NCBI GenBank assembly: GCA_913053915.1
Contig: CAJXGP010000129.1
Location: 1 to 6,345, forward strand
DNA from: an uncultured Ignavibacteriales bacterium
GTDB taxonomy: Bacteria > Bacteroidota > Ignavibacteria > Ignavibacteriales > Ignavibacteriaceae
DNA length: 6,345 bases
Direction of reading: 5' to 3'
Shown: piece by piece, positions 5,860 through 6,345 of the stretch
Layout of the letters: every line of letters begins with the position of its first letter
Position numbering within the stretch: position 1 is the stretch's first letter
The notes under the pieces: model-generated
What the model saw: only the letters and a program-made list of their open reading frames with translations
The model's database searches: none
Told to the model about the DNA's origin: nothing
Program-made: the position numbers and the translations under genes

Positions 5860-6345
5860 TTACCTACCAAAATATTTTAAAACCAATAAAATTACAGGTG
5901 AAGTAAAAAGCAAAGAATCAAAGCGATCGAACATGCCGCCATGCCCCGGGATAATATTTGAAGAATCCTTTACACCCGCATCTCTTTTAATTAACGATTC
6001 CACTAAATCACCAAGTTGACCGATTGTACCGACTATTATTCCAAAAAGAATTATTTGATTCCAGGAAAGGAAATTAAGCAAAATTAATTTAGCAATAATC
6101 ATAGTTAAAACAGCAAATACAAAACCAAATATTGCACCTTCCCAGCTTTTATTGGGACTAACCTTTGGGGAAAGTTTATGTTTTCCCAGTTTAGTACCAC
6201 CGATGTATGCAGCAGAATCACAAATCCAAATAGAAGATAACAGAGAAATTATCAAATATCCGCCTCTATTATAAAGACCTCCGATTGCCGGATAAAATTC
6301 CCTTATATCGAGTAATGCACTTGAAAATAATCCGATATAAAAAAT
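5860..6345 (-). CDS. cdsA: phosphatidate cytidylyltransferase (CDP-diacylglycerol synthase), C-terminal part
   Basis: 161 residues of the C-terminal part are present. The frame stays open to the right window edge, so the start is outside. An in-frame TTG at 6255 is internal (Leu), not a start. The enzyme makes CDP-diacylglycerol from phosphatidate and CTP at the inner membrane, the branch point for phosphatidylglycerol, cardiolipin and phosphatidylethanolamine. The CdsA signature is complete at 5917-5997: S-L-I-K-R-D then V-K-D, P-G-H-G-G and D-R-F-D, which bind metal and CTP. Upstream are the typical WICDSAAYIGG and SPKVSPNKSWEG blocks. Hydrophobic stretches before and after SPNKSWEG (around IFGFVFAVLTMIIAKLILL, IILFGIIVG and the C-terminal VILLVLKYF) are transmembrane segments. 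It is followed 35 bases later by rimO. Identity is certain. Confidence 0.97.
   Translation of the reverse strand: MFYIGLFSSALLDIREFYPAIGGLYNRGGYLIISLLSSIWICDSAAYIGGTKLGKHKLSPKVSPNKSWEGAIFGFVFAVLTMIIAKLILLNFLSWNQIILFGIIVGTIGQLGDLVESLIKRDAGVKDSSNIIPGHGGMFDRFDSLLFTSPVILLVLKYFGR

Noticed and set aside
5860..6255. A short complete CdsA starting at TTG 6255
   Set aside because: The same frame remains open and hydrophobic to the window edge. The TTG is an internal Leu codon of a longer, edge-cut gene.

Overview
The window is AT-rich and every gene I can support lies on the minus strand, so transcription runs from position 6345 down to 1. The gene content points to the Bacteroidota/Chlorobiota side of the bacteria, most like Ignavibacteria. 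The clues are a GWxTD-domain secreted protein, a three-POTRA Omp85 protein (so a Gram-negative envelope), low GC, few Shine-Dalgarno sites, and an intergenic repeat rich in CCCC/GGGG with TGAGTT-type outer arms. This placement is inferred from gene content, not from a phylogeny.

Upstream block (6345 to 3227): the C-terminal part of CdsA (CDP-diacylglycerol synthase, cut by the window edge), RimO (ribosomal protein S12 methylthiotransferase) and a secreted GWxTD-domain protein of unknown function. The gaps are 35 and 3 bases, so these probably form one transcription unit. It combines phospholipid precursor synthesis, ribosome modification and a cell-envelope protein.

Intergenic region (2997 to 3226): an 84-base nested palindrome, with two near-identical GC-rich hairpins inside an outer stem and a T-run after it on the minus strand. 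It looks like a dispersed REP/MITE-like repeat that could also act as the terminator of the upstream block. The rest of this gap may hold the promoter of the second block.

Downstream block (2996 to 1): a PfkB-family sugar kinase with an unusual active site, overlapping the start of a TamA-sized Omp85 outer-membrane protein, followed after 79 bases by the start of a GlmS-like gene. That last gene begins directly at the sugar-isomerase half. The N-terminal glutaminase half of GlmS is not encoded upstream of it, and the gene runs off the left edge.

Most of the window is ordinary housekeeping and envelope DNA. The points worth a second look are the GlmS-like gene without a glutaminase domain, the nested palindrome with its flanking short repeats, the divergent PfkB kinase coupled to an Omp85 gene, and the uncharacterised GWxTD protein. 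I see no CRISPR array, tRNA, rRNA, complete insertion sequence or defence system.
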